Positions 23,518 to 32,750 of a stretch of 33,128 nt of DNA are shown here, one piece after another. The notes beneath the pieces were generated by a model that searched no databases, was not told where the DNA came from, and saw only the letters and a program-made list of their open reading frames with translations. How positions within the stretch are numbered: the stretch's first letter is position 1; each line of letters starts with the position of its first letter. The DNA is from an uncultured Bacilli bacterium (lineage in GTDB: Bacteria > Bacillota_I > Bacilli_A > RF39 > UBA660): assembly GCA_944332675.1 (NCBI GenBank), contig CALVKJ010000007.1, positions 1-33,128 of the forward strand, in the 5' to 3' direction. Made by a program: the position numbers and the translations under genes.

Positions 23518-25710
23518 TTATGGCTGTTTAATGGAATTATATACTTCAATTATCTTTGTTTTTAAACTAGTTTTGCGATTAGCAGAATAATTATTTCCTA
23601 CAGCCCTAACAAAAGAATAAGGATCCCCCACAATTGTTAAAGTTTTCTTAGCCCGACTGACACCTGTATAAATAAGTTTATTATAAAGCATTTTATAATA
23701 ACTATTACTTATTGGCATAATTACGTGTTCAAATTCACTACCTTGCGACTTATGAATAGTTATTGCATAAGCGTGTTTAATTTGCTTTAAATTCTTCTTT
23801 TCATACTCTACTCTATTGCCTTCAAAATCAATACTTACTGTTTTACCATTAATTGCCTCAATATAGCCAATATCACCATTAAATACATTATTATCTAAAT
23901 CATTAACTAATTGTAATACTTTATCTCCAACACGATATATTACATCACCATAATTAATTTCTTCTTTTTTATCACTTACAGGATTATAAATATTTTGTAA
24001 AACTACATTTAAATTATCAATACCATTTTCTCCCTTATACATCGGTGCCAAAACCTGCATATGACGTTCATCAATACCTTTTTCTAAAGATATTTTAATG
24101 ATTTGTTCAATTGCCCCCTTAATTTGATTGGACTTCGTTTGAAAAAATGAATAATCATCTCTTTTATTTAAAAACTCTTCACTTAAATCATTATTCTTAA
24201 TTTCCTTTGCAAGATATGGAATATAAGAATTATCACTCTGACGATAAATTTGATTTAAAGGTACATAATTAAAATAATCACTACTAATGATGTCATCTAA
24301 CACAAGACCTGGGCCAACACTAGGAAGTTGGAAAGTATCACCAACCAAAATAAGTTTAACTCCAGGAGAAATTCCATTTAATAAAGCATTAAATAAGTCA
24401 ATATCAATCATACTTACTTCATCGACAATTATAAGACGATGATTAGTCTTATTATACTCATTATAGAAAAAATCATTACTATCTTTGTACCATTTCAAAT
24501 ACCTATGAATTGTATATGCCGGAAGACTCGTTGATGATGCCATTTTCTTGCTAGCTCTACCAGTCGGAGCTAAAAGTGCAATAGTTTCCATAATATCCGC
24601 AGGACCCAACTTTTTATCTTCAATATAAAGCTTAGTAATTGCATTAATTATCGTTGTTTTACCAGTACCAGGACCTCCCGAAATAATAGTTATATTATTG
24701 TTAAGTGCCCCAATTATAGCTTTTTCTTGATCACTATTATAATCAATTCCTAATCTTTTTTCTAAATCTTTAAGTTTTTCCTCTAAATTAGCAATTGTAT
24801 CTGGTTTCTTAGCATCGATTTTCTTTAAAGTAGCTGCAACATTTTCTTCCTCTTCATAATATTTAGCTAAATATATCTTACGATCTACTAATACGATATC
24901 TCCGCGATCTTTAAGTTCATCAATTATCCCATCTAAAACCTCTTCGGATAATACTATATTAAATTCTTTATCTAAAAGCCCTACAATTTCTTCCCGATAA
25001 TAATAAGTATCACCATTAAAATTACTAAGCATCTGCATAGTTTCTAAAAAACAAGCATAAATCCGTACATTAGTATCAATTCCAAAATTAGTTATATAAA
25101 TACTATCCAGCTTTTTAAAATAGATAATTTCTTTTAAATCATAAAATGCATCCCCAAGTATTTCTTCAATTCGATCCTTAAACTTATTATAAATACGAGA
25201 ACATTCTTCAATTGTAAATCCCAAATTTTGAAATTTTAATATAGCATCACTACTTTTATTATAATTTTGTAATGAATTATATATTTTTGCAGCCTTAATT
25301 GTAGTCATACCATCAATTTCTAATAAATTATCTCTATTTTCTTTGATTTTTTCTAAAGTTTCTTCTCCAAAATGGTCGACGATTTTTTTAGCAGTCTTCT
25401 CACCACATCCATCAATAAAAGAACTAGCTAAGAACTCAATTATAGCTTCTTTCGTAGTGGGCATATCCATTTCATAAGAATCAACTGCATATTGCATACC
25501 AAAGCGATCATTATTAACATATGAGCCATACAAAGTCATCGATATATCAATATTTACATCTGTAAATACCCCCGTTACTGTAATACTTTTATTTATCTTA
25601 TCTTGCATAGCAACATCATTAGTTTCTTTAACGCGAAACAAAGCTACAACGTAGCCCGAATCATTATTATGAAATATGATTCTTTTTAATTTACCTTTAA
25701 TATAATTCAT
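23518..25710 (-). CDS. recD2: RecD2-type DNA helicase
   Basis: RecD2 is a 5'-3' superfamily 1B helicase working without RecBC, linked to replication-fork maintenance and repair. The 730-residue protein has an N-terminal OB-like part, helix-hairpin-helix region (DGCGEKTAKKIVDHFG, about 100-115; LLEIDGMTTIKAAKI), Walker A GGPGTGKT (345-352), Walker B VDEVSM (429-434), the motif GDTFQLPSVGPG and the C-terminal UvrD-like block YAITIHKSQGSEF. The length is at the short end for the family (about 730-830). The ATG overlaps the mtaB TGA by ATGA, so the genes are translationally coupled. Confidence 0.97.
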   Translation of the reverse strand: MNYIKGKLKRIIFHNNDSGYVVALFRVKETNDVAMQDKINKSITVTGVFTDVNIDISMTLYGSYVNNDRFGMQYAVDSYEMDMPTTKEAIIEFLASSFIDGCGEKTAKKIVDHFGEETLEKIKENRDNLLEIDGMTTIKAAKIYNSLQNYNKSSDAILKFQNLGFTIEECSRIYNKFKDRIEEILGDAFYDLKEIIYFKKLDSIYITNFGIDTNVRIYACFLETMQMLSNFNGDTYYYREEIVGLLDKEFNIVLSEEVLDGIIDELKDRGDIVLVDRKIYLAKYYEEEENVAATLKKIDAKKPDTIANLEEKLKDLEKRLGIDYNSDQEKAIIGALNNNITIISGGPGTGKTTIINAITKLYIEDKKLGPADIMETIALLAPTGRASKKMASSTSLPAYTIHRYLKWYKDSNDFFYNEYNKTNHRLIIVDEVSMIDIDLFNALLNGISPGVKLILVGDTFQLPSVGPGLVLDDIISSDYFNYVPLNQIYRQSDNSYIPYLAKEIKNNDLSEEFLNKRDDYSFFQTKSNQIKGAIEQIIKISLEKGIDERHMQVLAPMYKGENGIDNLNVVLQNIYNPVSDKKEEINYGDVIYRVGDKVLQLVNDLDNNVFNGDIGYIEAINGKTVSIDFEGNRVEYEKKNLKQIKHAYAITIHKSQGSEFEHVIMPISNSYYKMLYNKLIYTGVSRAKKTLTIVGDPYSFVRAVGNNYSANRKTSLKTKIIEVYNSIKQP

Positions 25711-26939
25711 AATTCTCTTGTTACTATTTGTCCTTTTTCTATAGTTTCAACAACACTTACATATAAATAATTACTAGTGTGTCCAAAACTAATACCATTA
25801 TCGCATTCTTCAATTAAAACATCAAGCTTTTTCCCTCTAAATTTATCATAATATTCTTTTTCTAAACTATTAGATAATTCTATCAATCTCTTTACTCGTT
25901 CCCTCTTAATTTTTTCATCAACTTGCAAAGGCATTCTAGCTGCTGCTGTACCTTCTCTTAAAGAATATGGAAACACGTGAATCTTACTAAACTTAATCTT
26001 CTTAGCAAAGTCCAAACATTCCTCAAAATTTTCTTCAGTTTCAAAAGGATGACCAACAATAATATCAGTTGTAATCGATATATCTGGACGAATACTTCTT
26101 ATTTCGGCAATCTTACTCTCAAAAAAAGCTAAATCATATTTGCGATTCATTTTCTTTAATATTTCATCACTTCCCGATTGCAAAGGAATATGTAAATGAT
26201 CACAAACTTTCGGATTATTTTTTAAAACTTCCATAAATTTATCTCCGAGTTCTGTAATCTCAATACTAGATATTCTAATTCTTTTTAAAGTATCAATTTT
26301 AGCTAATTCATTAATTAAATCCGCTAAATCAAAACCAGAATCATTATATCTACCAGTATGAATACCCGTTAGTACTATCTCTGCGTGATTATTATCAGCT
26401 AATACTTTAGCTTCTTCAATTACTTTATTAAAATTTTTACATCTAACAGAACCCCTAACATAAGGAATAATACAATATGAACAAAAATTATCACAACCAT
26501 CTTCAATTTTTATAAAAGCTCTCACGTGATTAAAAGACTTAATCATCATATCTTCAAATTCTAAATTTCTCTCATTATAAAACTTAACATATCTATTATG
26601 TGTTTTTAAATATTCTTCAAGTAATTCAGCAACCTGACTTTTATCCTTATTACCGAGCAATATATCAATATCTAATGTCTTATATAAATCTTGCTTATTT
26701 TGACTACTACAACCTGCAACAACTAAAATTGCTCTAGGGCATTCTCTTTTTAAATGTCTAATCATCTTCAAGCACTTTTTATCAGCAACATTAGTAACAC
26801 TACAAGTATTAACTATTAATATATCACACTTACTTAAAACTTCTTCATAAGAAAAATTATGATGAAGCATACTTTCCTTCATCATATTTGATTCATATTG
26901 ATTTACTTTACAGCCAAAAGTAATTATATTAAATTTCAT
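25707..26939 (-). CDS. mtaB: tRNA t6A37 methylthiotransferase MtaB
   Basis: This radical-SAM enzyme turns t6A37 of tRNAs reading ANN codons into ms2t6A. The 410-residue protein has the auxiliary-cluster Cys10, Cys46 and Cys77 (FGCKVNQ, VNTCSVTN, VAGCSSQ). The radical-SAM triad is Cys149, Cys153, Cys156 in GCDNFCSYCIIPYVRGS. Other marks are HIPLQSGSDEILKKMNRKY and TDIIVGHPFE. The C-terminal TRAM-like part is short (B. subtilis YqeV is about 40 residues longer). FGCKVNQ with Lys-Val marks the MtaB rather than the MiaB group. In B. subtilis it lies near dnaK-dnaJ, as here. Confidence 0.96.
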   Translation of the reverse strand: MKFNIITFGCKVNQYESNMMKESMLHHNFSYEEVLSKCDILIVNTCSVTNVADKKCLKMIRHLKRECPRAILVVAGCSSQNKQDLYKTLDIDILLGNKDKSQVAELLEEYLKTHNRYVKFYNERNLEFEDMMIKSFNHVRAFIKIEDGCDNFCSYCIIPYVRGSVRCKNFNKVIEEAKVLADNNHAEIVLTGIHTGRYNDSGFDLADLINELAKIDTLKRIRISSIEITELGDKFMEVLKNNPKVCDHLHIPLQSGSDEILKKMNRKYDLAFFESKIAEIRSIRPDISITTDIIVGHPFETEENFEECLDFAKKIKFSKIHVFPYSLREGTAAARMPLQVDEKIKRERVKRLIELSNSLEKEYYDKFRGKKLDVLIEECDNGISFGHTSNYLYVSVVETIEKGQIVTREL

Positions 26940-26943
26940 AACC

Positions 26944-27426
26944 TTACCCCAATTCTTTTTGTAACTGTTTTAACGCTTGCAAGAAAGCCTCTTCTTTAGC
27001 GAAACTAATTACACGTACATCAACTTTTGGTGATGCTTCTCCACTTTTATTAACTAAGTCATCTAAATTAACTTTTTTAATGGAAACATCATCTTTCATT
27101 TCCTCTGCTTCATAATTTAGACTATAATTATTTCCTTTATTTAAAAGTTCATCATAACTAATTATAGCTTTATCTTCCTGGTCCCTTTCATATTCTGTAA
27201 ACTTCACATTATTTTCTTCTTTCCCTAAGTTTTCTTGTATTTCTCTAGCAATTTTCATTTCTGCAGTTTCCTCAAGTTTATCCTTTGGCTCTTCATCATT
27301 ATTAATCCTAATAAAATAAATAAGAGTTACAATTAAAACCATCAATATTAATACAGCAAAGAAAAACACAATATCTACAAAATTTAATGTTCTCAAAAAC
27401 TCCCCGATATCTGAAAATAACTTCAT
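26944..27426 (-). CDS. Single-pass membrane protein of unknown function, 160 residues
   Basis: An N-terminal segment of about 15 residues is followed by a long hydrophobic helix (about 17-41, VDIVFFFAVLILMVLIVTLIYFI) and a charged cytoplasmic tail rich in Glu, Lys and Asn. The end (FAKEEAFLQALKQLQKELG) is predicted to be a helix. I do not recognise the family. It stops 4 bases before mtaB and shares its promoter with mtaB, recD2 and the 53-residue protein. Its neighbours are RNA and DNA enzymes, which gives no clear hint. It could be a membrane tether or scaffold. Confidence 0.75.
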   Translation of the reverse strand: MKLFSDIGEFLRTLNFVDIVFFFAVLILMVLIVTLIYFIRINNDEEPKDKLEETAEMKIAREIQENLGKEENNVKFTEYERDQEDKAIISYDELLNKGNNYSLNYEAEEMKDDVSIKKVNLDDLVNKSGEASPKVDVRVISFAKEEAFLQALKQLQKELG

Positions 27427-27488
27427 TCTCTACCACCACAATATCATTTTATCACGTTCCCTTTTACATATTAAGGGTTTATCACTTA

Positions 27489-27509
27489 TTTGACACAACA
27501 GTTGTCAAA
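27489..27509. promoter_or_regulatory. Inverted repeat TTTGACA-N7-TGTCAAA, candidate operator
   Basis: Seven-base arms (27489-27495 and 27503-27509) flank a center that holds its own small palindrome CAACAGTTG. The site lies just downstream of the promoter at 27521-27549, about at the transcription start, where a repressor could block initiation. No regulator is encoded nearby, so the binding protein is unknown. Confidence 0.5.
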
Positions 27510-27520
27510 TATTGACACCT

Positions 27521-27549
27521 ATTATAACACTATATAGAATTTAAGTCAA
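27521..27549 (-). promoter_or_regulatory. Promoter of the membrane protein-mtaB-recD2 operon
   Basis: TTGACT (27544-27549), 17 bases, TATAAT (27521-27526) on the minus strand. The 5' untranslated region would be about 85 nt and begins in the inverted repeat at 27489-27509. Confidence 0.75.
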
Positions 27550-27550
27550 A

Positions 27551-27575
27551 GAAAATGAGCTAAAAATTAGCTCAT
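27551..27575 (-). terminator. Terminator of the 402-residue surface-protein gene
   Basis: A perfect 9-bp stem ATGAGCTAA/TTAGCTCAT (27555-27563, 27567-27575) is followed on the minus strand by TTTCTTT. The gene stop codon (27567-27569) is within the stem. The next promoter starts immediately after it. Confidence 0.65.
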
Positions 27576-28775
27576 AATAATTTGATAAGGATCTTCAACA
27601 GTTCCACTACCAGTAACTTTAGCAGTCTTAATTATATTAATAACTGGTCTTACTCCGCGCACTAAAGTACCACTGGTATTATATTCAAGTGAACCATCAG
27701 TATCAACTAAAAATGGATAAAATTGTTCATTATAAACTCGCGCATTAGTCATTGTGTAATATGCCGTTTCAATACCAGAATTATATAGATAAAAGTTATT
27801 GTTAGCATCCATACTTCCTCCAGCCATAACCACTTCATCTGCTGTAAGAAGTCCAATCTTGCCATTTTCAGAATACCCTAAACAGACAAATGTCGGAATC
27901 TTATTAGTAACAATTCTACTATAAGACGTATAATTTGTTCCATTTTGTTCTAAAACTGTATCATTACAATATTTATAATACGCTATATAACTACTATAAT
28001 CCACCAAATTAGTATCATACCAAGATTCTAATACACTTTTAATATTCGATTCATTAAATGATGAAGAATTTTCATAATAACTACTAAGTTCATCAATTAT
28101 CCCATTTAAAACCAATTTTACTGACCCATCACCATTGATTTTTACAATTTTCCAATTATACCCCGCAAAAGAAACATTATTATTAGTTACTGCCCCTCTA
28201 AAATAGTAAGCTACTCCCAAATCATCTTGACTTTCGAGTAATCCTTCATCTAAAGTAGCAGATTCTCCAAAAGATGTTAAAGGTGCACTACTAATATTAT
28301 TATTTGTAAGTATTACATCCGCAAAAGAGTTTTCTTCATTAGTTCTTAACCCTATTCTTATTACTCCTGAATAATTTTCATTGTTCGCACTTTTAAAATT
28401 CAAAGTATAATTAATAGTTTCATTACTATTAATTGCCACTTGATTATAGATAATATCGGATTTTAGTGTATTAGATACATCTAAATTATCTGAAGAAGTA
28501 AGTTCATAATTAACACCATTAGCATAAACATCCGATAACTGAATATAATAATATCTTTGTTCATCACTATTATTAGTTACGGAAAAAGCAATTGTTGCAT
28601 CACCGTTTAAATCAAATTTATCGCCATTTATAAAATTAATAGTTAAATCACCATCAACCACTACATTAGATCGATCAACTACTTCATTATAAAATAAATA
28701 GCCAATCCCCACTGTTGCACAAGCAATTATCAAAATAAATATGAAAACTAAAACTGATTTAAATCTCAACCGCAT
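27567..28775 (-). CDS. Membrane-anchored surface protein C with G-x-GT-x-x-DPY ending
   Basis: A protein of 402 residues from the ATG at 28775 (AAAGGA nine bases upstream; a TTG three codons before is less likely). A signal anchor lies at about 6-28, a beta-rich region at about 35-150, and a C-terminal module at about 190-402 with WKIVKINGDGSVKLVLNG, KIGLLTADEVVMAGGS and VRPVINIIKTAKVTGSGTVEDPYQI. The same strand order and ending occur in protein A (11727-13124), so they are homologues in the C-terminal half although the N-terminal halves differ more. It is monocistronic, with its own promoter (28804-28833) and a terminator overlapping its stop. It is likely exported and cell-bound; function unknown. 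Confidence 0.75.
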   Translation of the reverse strand: MRLRFKSVLVFIFILIIACATVGIGYLFYNEVVDRSNVVVDGDLTINFINGDKFDLNGDATIAFSVTNNSDEQRYYYIQLSDVYANGVNYELTSSDNLDVSNTLKSDIIYNQVAINSNETINYTLNFKSANNENYSGVIRIGLRTNEENSFADVILTNNNISSAPLTSFGESATLDEGLLESQDDLGVAYYFRGAVTNNNVSFAGYNWKIVKINGDGSVKLVLNGIIDELSSYYENSSSFNESNIKSVLESWYDTNLVDYSSYIAYYKYCNDTVLEQNGTNYTSYSRIVTNKIPTFVCLGYSENGKIGLLTADEVVMAGGSMDANNNFYLYNSGIETAYYTMTNARVYNEQFYPFLVDTDGSLEYNTSGTLVRGVRPVINIIKTAKVTGSGTVEDPYQIIMS

Positions 28776-28803
28776 TATAATCAATCCTTTATTTCTTAAG
28801 ATA

Positions 28804-28833
28804 ATTATACTTTAATAAAACAAATATTGTCAA
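28804..28833 (-). promoter_or_regulatory. Promoter of surface protein C gene
   Basis: TTGACA (28828-28833), 18 bases, TATAAT (28804-28809) on the minus strand, 28 bases before the ATG. Confidence 0.7.
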
Positions 28834-28892
28834 TAAAATTACTAAATATCAGAAAAATTTCATAATCAAACATATTTTCTGAACAAAACTTA

Positions 28893-28920
28893 AAAAGGCT
28901 AACTGATAAGTTAACCTTTT
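28893..28920 (-). terminator. Terminator of the dnaK-tldD-tldE-dnaJ unit
   Basis: An 11-bp stem (28893-28903 with 28910-28920, one G-U pair on the minus-strand RNA) has a 6-base loop, followed by TTAAGTTTT. The dnaJ stop codon (28919-28921) lies at the outer end of the stem. Confidence 0.75.
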
Positions 28921-30049
28921 AGTTTAAATATTTTTTAAAGTTTTTAAATTCGACAGAATCTTCCAAATCTGTTTTTGCTAAATCTTGCAATAAACTTTTT
29001 TGTTTTCTATCAAGTTTAGTTGGAATTATTATATTAACAACTGCATACATATTACCTCTACCAAATGAATTTGGAGTTTTAATTCCTTTGCCTTTTAATT
29101 TTAATTTTGTATAATTTTGAGTACCAGGTTTAATATCCAAAATAACATTTCCATTTAATGTAGGTATTTCTTTTTTACATCCTAAAGCCGCATCAGTAAT
29201 AGTAACTGGCACTTCTAAATAAATATCAGCACCATCTCTTTCAAATAATGGATGTTCTTTTATTTTAAATTCAATAAATACATCACCACTGGCTCCGCCA
29301 TTTACACCGGCATTACCTTTGCCACTAAGACGAAGTTGGAAGCCTTCATCAACACCTTCCGGAATAGTAACAGTAAGAGTCTTAGTCTTAGATACTACAC
29401 CTTTACCACGACATTCATCACAAATCGTTTCAAAACTTTTACCAGCTCCTCGACAATCAGGACAAGTCTTTTGCGTTTGCATATAGCCAAATATCGTTTG
29501 TTGTTGTTCAAGTACTCGGCCAGCTCCACCACAAGTTTTACAAGGCTTTTCTCCAAATCCACCTTTACCATGGCAGTGAGAACATTCAGCAGTTAAATCG
29601 AGTTTTATATCTTTTTCACAACCAAAAGCCGCTTCTTCAAAAGTTAGATTCAATACCACTCTTATATCCTTACCACGACTAGCTCTAGCACTACTGCTAC
29701 TTCTAGAACGACTTCCACCAAAGCCAAAGCCTCCAAAAGCTCCCCCAAATAGATCATTTAATATATCATCTAAATTAATATCACTAGCATCAAATCCATA
29801 AAATCCTCCGGCTCCGCCACCACCATTTTGGAAGGCAGCATGGCCAAATTGATCATATTGTTTTCTCTTTGCAGGGTCAGACAATACAGCATAAGCTTCA
29901 CCAATTTCCTTAAACTTTTCTTCTGCACCTGGCTCTTTATTTATATCAGGGTGATATTGTTTAGCAAGCTTACGAAATGCTCTTTTTATTTCTTCATCAG
30001 TTGCAGTCTTACTAACACCCAATATTTCATAATAATCCTTCTTATTCAC
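28919..30049 (-). CDS. dnaJ: Chaperone protein DnaJ
   Basis: This Hsp40 co-chaperone stimulates DnaK ATPase and delivers unfolded proteins. The 376-residue type A protein has a J domain with His33-Pro34-Asp35 and a Gly/Phe-rich linker (about 75-115). Four zinc motifs follow: CSHCHGKG (156-163), [16 protein letters not shown] and CDECRGKG, then the substrate-binding C-terminal domain. All are intact. The start codon is GTG, with AAAGGAG nine bases upstream inside the tldE 3' end. It follows tldE by 6 bases, so it probably depends on the dnaK or tldD transcript. Confidence 0.98.
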   Translation of the reverse strand: MNKKDYYEILGVSKTATDEEIKRAFRKLAKQYHPDINKEPGAEEKFKEIGEAYAVLSDPAKRKQYDQFGHAAFQNGGGGAGGFYGFDASDINLDDILNDLFGGAFGGFGFGGSRSRSSSSARASRGKDIRVVLNLTFEEAAFGCEKDIKLDLTAECSHCHGKGGFGEKPCKTCGGAGRVLEQQQTIFGYMQTQKTCPDCRGAGKSFETICDECRGKGVVSKTKTLTVTIPEGVDEGFQLRLSGKGNAGVNGGASGDVFIEFKIKEHPLFERDGADIYLEVPVTITDAALGCKKEIPTLNGNVILDIKPGTQNYTKLKLKGKGIKTPNSFGRGNMYAVVNIIIPTKLDRKQKSLLQDLAKTDLEDSVEFKNFKKYLN

Positions 30050-30055
30050 GAATAT

Positions 30056-31324
30056 CTACTCCTTTCCAGCAATAGTTATATTATTAAGTAGTAGTGATGG
30101 TGCTGATATTGAAGGAGAACTTTTAGATAAATCATTACCAACACTAACAACATTTGTAAACAATTCAAAAATATTGGTAGATAAAATAATCATTGTTAAA
30201 CCTTTAGTTATCTTACCATCTTCAACGAGTAACCCTTCAGCTTGAACAGAGATATTGCCACTTTTAACATCTATACCTGAATGAAGCCCCATAACTTCAT
30301 CAATTATAATACCATTATTTAATTTACTTACTAAATCTTCAAATGTATCATCACTAGGCTTAATAAATAAATTATTTACCCCATAAGCATTTCCAGTTGC
30401 TTCTTCTTTAGATTTTAATGCGTATTCAACATTGTTAATTCTTTTTGTAAATACACCACTATCTACTATTACTTTATAATTAGTTTTAGTTCCCTCACTA
30501 TCAAAGCTGCGTTTTAATATAGCACTATCCCCATTAGGATCTTCTATTATTGTTATTTTATCACTAAATACTTTTTTCTTATATTTATCTACTAATACAG
30601 ATTCATTTAACATTATATTTTCTGTATCAAACATACTAGCAAATGTTCTCAAAATATCTGATACTGCTGTATTTTTTAAAATAATATCATATTTTTTAGT
30701 GATACATGAATTACCATCAAGTTTCTTAATTAATGATTCTACACGTTTTAATATATAATTATAAAATTCTTCAAAATTATATTTTTTAGAATAAAAACTT
30801 ATATAACTTACTTTATTTGTATTATTTTCGCTTGCAGTAATACCTACACTATACTCATTGTAATATCCTTCATCTACCATTTTACAATTCTCATTATCGA
30901 TGAAATATCCTTTATCATAATGGGAATAATTTATTTCTACATTAATAATTTCTGGATATTTTTCTTTTAAAGAATTTAAACTTAGTAAATCCCTTTTTAC
31001 TTGATTATAATCTAATTTTTCGCTGTTTTTCTCTTTATTATTGATATACCCTTTACTTAAATTATTTTCATTATCATTATCTTGAATAGCAAATATTGTT
31101 TTAATATTTTCGATTACCTTACTAGGATTTTTAATACTACCCGTTGCAAATTTAATGCATTTACCATTTATAATAGCTTTAATTATATAGTTAGAGGTAT
31201 TAACTATTTGAAATAGTTTTTCTTCTTTATTTAATAAATTAATATCCGTTCTCTTAGTTTTAGTTTCATAAATTTCTAACTCAATACCTTCTTGCTTAGC
31301 AAGTTTAATTAATTTATTCTTCAC
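30056..31324 (-). CDS. tldE: TldE/PmbA-family subunit of the TldD/TldE metalloprotease
   Basis: Partner of TldD in the heterodimeric peptidase that trims peptides such as leader-bearing modified peptides (microcin B17 in E. coli). The protein of about 422 residues carries the PmbA/TldE fold: an N-terminal substrate-channel domain and a C-terminal part with GNAYGVNNLFIKP, IIDEVMGLHSGIDVKSGNISVQAEGLLVEDGKI and LSKSSPSISAPSLLLNNITIAG. It lacks HEXXXH, as expected for TldE. I favour the GTG at 31324 because GGAGG lies 8 bases before it, giving an 11-base overlap with tldD; a TTG five codons upstream would include that site. Confidence 0.92.
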   Translation of the reverse strand: MKNKLIKLAKQEGIELEIYETKTKRTDINLLNKEEKLFQIVNTSNYIIKAIINGKCIKFATGSIKNPSKVIENIKTIFAIQDNDNENNLSKGYINNKEKNSEKLDYNQVKRDLLSLNSLKEKYPEIINVEINYSHYDKGYFIDNENCKMVDEGYYNEYSVGITASENNTNKVSYISFYSKKYNFEEFYNYILKRVESLIKKLDGNSCITKKYDIILKNTAVSDILRTFASMFDTENIMLNESVLVDKYKKKVFSDKITIIEDPNGDSAILKRSFDSEGTKTNYKVIVDSGVFTKRINNVEYALKSKEEATGNAYGVNNLFIKPSDDTFEDLVSKLNNGIIIDEVMGLHSGIDVKSGNISVQAEGLLVEDGKITKGLTMIILSTNIFELFTNVVSVGNDLSKSSPSISAPSLLLNNITIAGKE

Positions 31325-32690
31325 TTTCTTCACCTCCAACTAAGATACTGCTAATCTTTATTGTGGGTTCCCCTACATTTACAGGTACAGAACCAGATAT
31401 GGAACCACACATACCTGGACCTAATTCTAAATTCGATCCTACCATTTCGACTTTTTGTAATATCTCCTTAGTATTACCGATAAGACTTGCTGACTTAACA
31501 CTTTCGGCAATTTTACCATCCCGAATCATATAAGCAAGGTCGCACGCAAAGTTAAAATCTCCAGTTTCCGTGCTAACTTGTCCACCACCTAATTTTTTAG
31601 CATAAAGACCATAATCAATACTTTTTATCATATCTTCAATAGAATCATACCCCGGCATAAGATAAGTATTATTCATTCTTGAAGTCGGAGCATAAAGGTA
31701 AGATTCTCTTCTACCACTTCCGGTAACACCCATATGCATCTTCCGATCATTTAATTCATCAATTAAAAATCCTACCAATACACCATCTTTAATCAAAGTA
31801 TTTTTTCTAGTTTCGCATCCTTCATCATCGATTTTTGTACTTCCCCATTCTTTATCGATGGTTCCATCATCGACGATTGTTACCTTACTTGATGCAATAC
31901 TTTTTCCTAAATCATAAGATAAAACAGACATTCCATCCGCAACAGCAGTAGCTTCCATTGCATGACCACACGCTTCGTGGAATATTACTCCCCCAAAACC
32001 TGGACCAATTATGACTGGCATAACTTTACCAACACAAGGCTTAGCATATAGTTTATCTAAACCATCTTTGATTAAATCAGCAATCACTTCATCAAAATCA
32101 ATCGTATCAAGCAAATCAGCACCAGTAGTTAAACCTTTACTATAATAGATATTAGCTAACTTTTCCCCATCTTTAAAATTGATAGTAATAAATATTCTAC
32201 TTCTAATTCTATTTTCTGCCTTATATAACCCAGTATGATTAGCAATTGTAACATTTTGTTCAATATTTTGTAATATTATACTTACTTGACTAATTCTTTT
32301 ATCTTTATTCCAAATCTTATCATCTATTTCTTTTAATTTAGCTTTGATATCTAAATCCGTATAATGCGTATTTGTATCATTGCGATATTTTTTTAATCTA
32401 TTAAGTTTAATATTTTCATACTTCACTTTACTATTTATATTATTGGTTAAATTGCTAATTACTTCTTTAATGCTTTTTTTAGAAAAGTCATTAGTAGCTC
32501 CATAATAGACTTGATTATCTAAAGCAATTCTTAAACCTACTCCACTACTATCACTTATAGTTAAGCTATCTAACTTTCTATCAATATAATCAAATACTTT
32601 AGTTGTTTTATCTTCTAAGAATACTTCTGCAAAATCAGCTCCAGTAGAAGTTAACTCATTAAGTATCGTTTCTATTCTTTCTTTTTTCAT
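31314..32690 (-). CDS. tldD: TldD metalloprotease subunit
   Basis: This catalytic zinc subunit of the TldD/TldE peptidase has 458 residues from the ATG at 32690 (TAGGAGA site just upstream; a TTG five codons earlier overlaps that site). The zinc motif HEACGH is at about 238-243 within GVIFHEACGHAMEA. Other family marks are GVGLRIA, RRESYLYAPTSRMNNTYLMPG and GGQVSTETGDFNFACDLAYMI. The C-terminal end ILVGG is typical. It follows dnaK after a hairpin and precedes tldE with overlap. No obvious modified-peptide cluster is in the window, so the substrates are unknown; it may have a broader role in degrading peptides. Confidence 0.96.
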   Translation of the reverse strand: MKKERIETILNELTSTGADFAEVFLEDKTTKVFDYIDRKLDSLTISDSSGVGLRIALDNQVYYGATNDFSKKSIKEVISNLTNNINSKVKYENIKLNRLKKYRNDTNTHYTDLDIKAKLKEIDDKIWNKDKRISQVSIILQNIEQNVTIANHTGLYKAENRIRSRIFITINFKDGEKLANIYYSKGLTTGADLLDTIDFDEVIADLIKDGLDKLYAKPCVGKVMPVIIGPGFGGVIFHEACGHAMEATAVADGMSVLSYDLGKSIASSKVTIVDDGTIDKEWGSTKIDDEGCETRKNTLIKDGVLVGFLIDELNDRKMHMGVTGSGRRESYLYAPTSRMNNTYLMPGYDSIEDMIKSIDYGLYAKKLGGGQVSTETGDFNFACDLAYMIRDGKIAESVKSASLIGNTKEILQKVEMVGSNLELGPGMCGSISGSVPVNVGEPTIKISSILVGGEESEE

Positions 32691-32707
32691 GTATCTCCTA
32701 ACCAAGT

Positions 32708-32732
32708 AAAGAGAGAGTTAAGCTCTCTCTTC
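32708..32732 (-). terminator. Hairpin between dnaK and tldD, possible attenuator
   Basis: The stem AGAGAGAG/CTCTCTCT (32710-32717 with 32723-32730), extendable by one A-T pair, has a 5-base loop. On the minus strand only a short T stretch (TTTACTT) follows, so it may be a partial terminator or attenuator or an mRNA-stability element rather than a full stop. Confidence 0.55.
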
Positions 32733-32750
32733 CTTAAAAACTTCTATTTA

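Noticed and set aside
29252-29596. Open frame on the plus strand opposite dnaJ
   Set aside because: Phe/Thr-rich frame caused by the Gly/Cys-rich zinc region on the real strand; no start signal.
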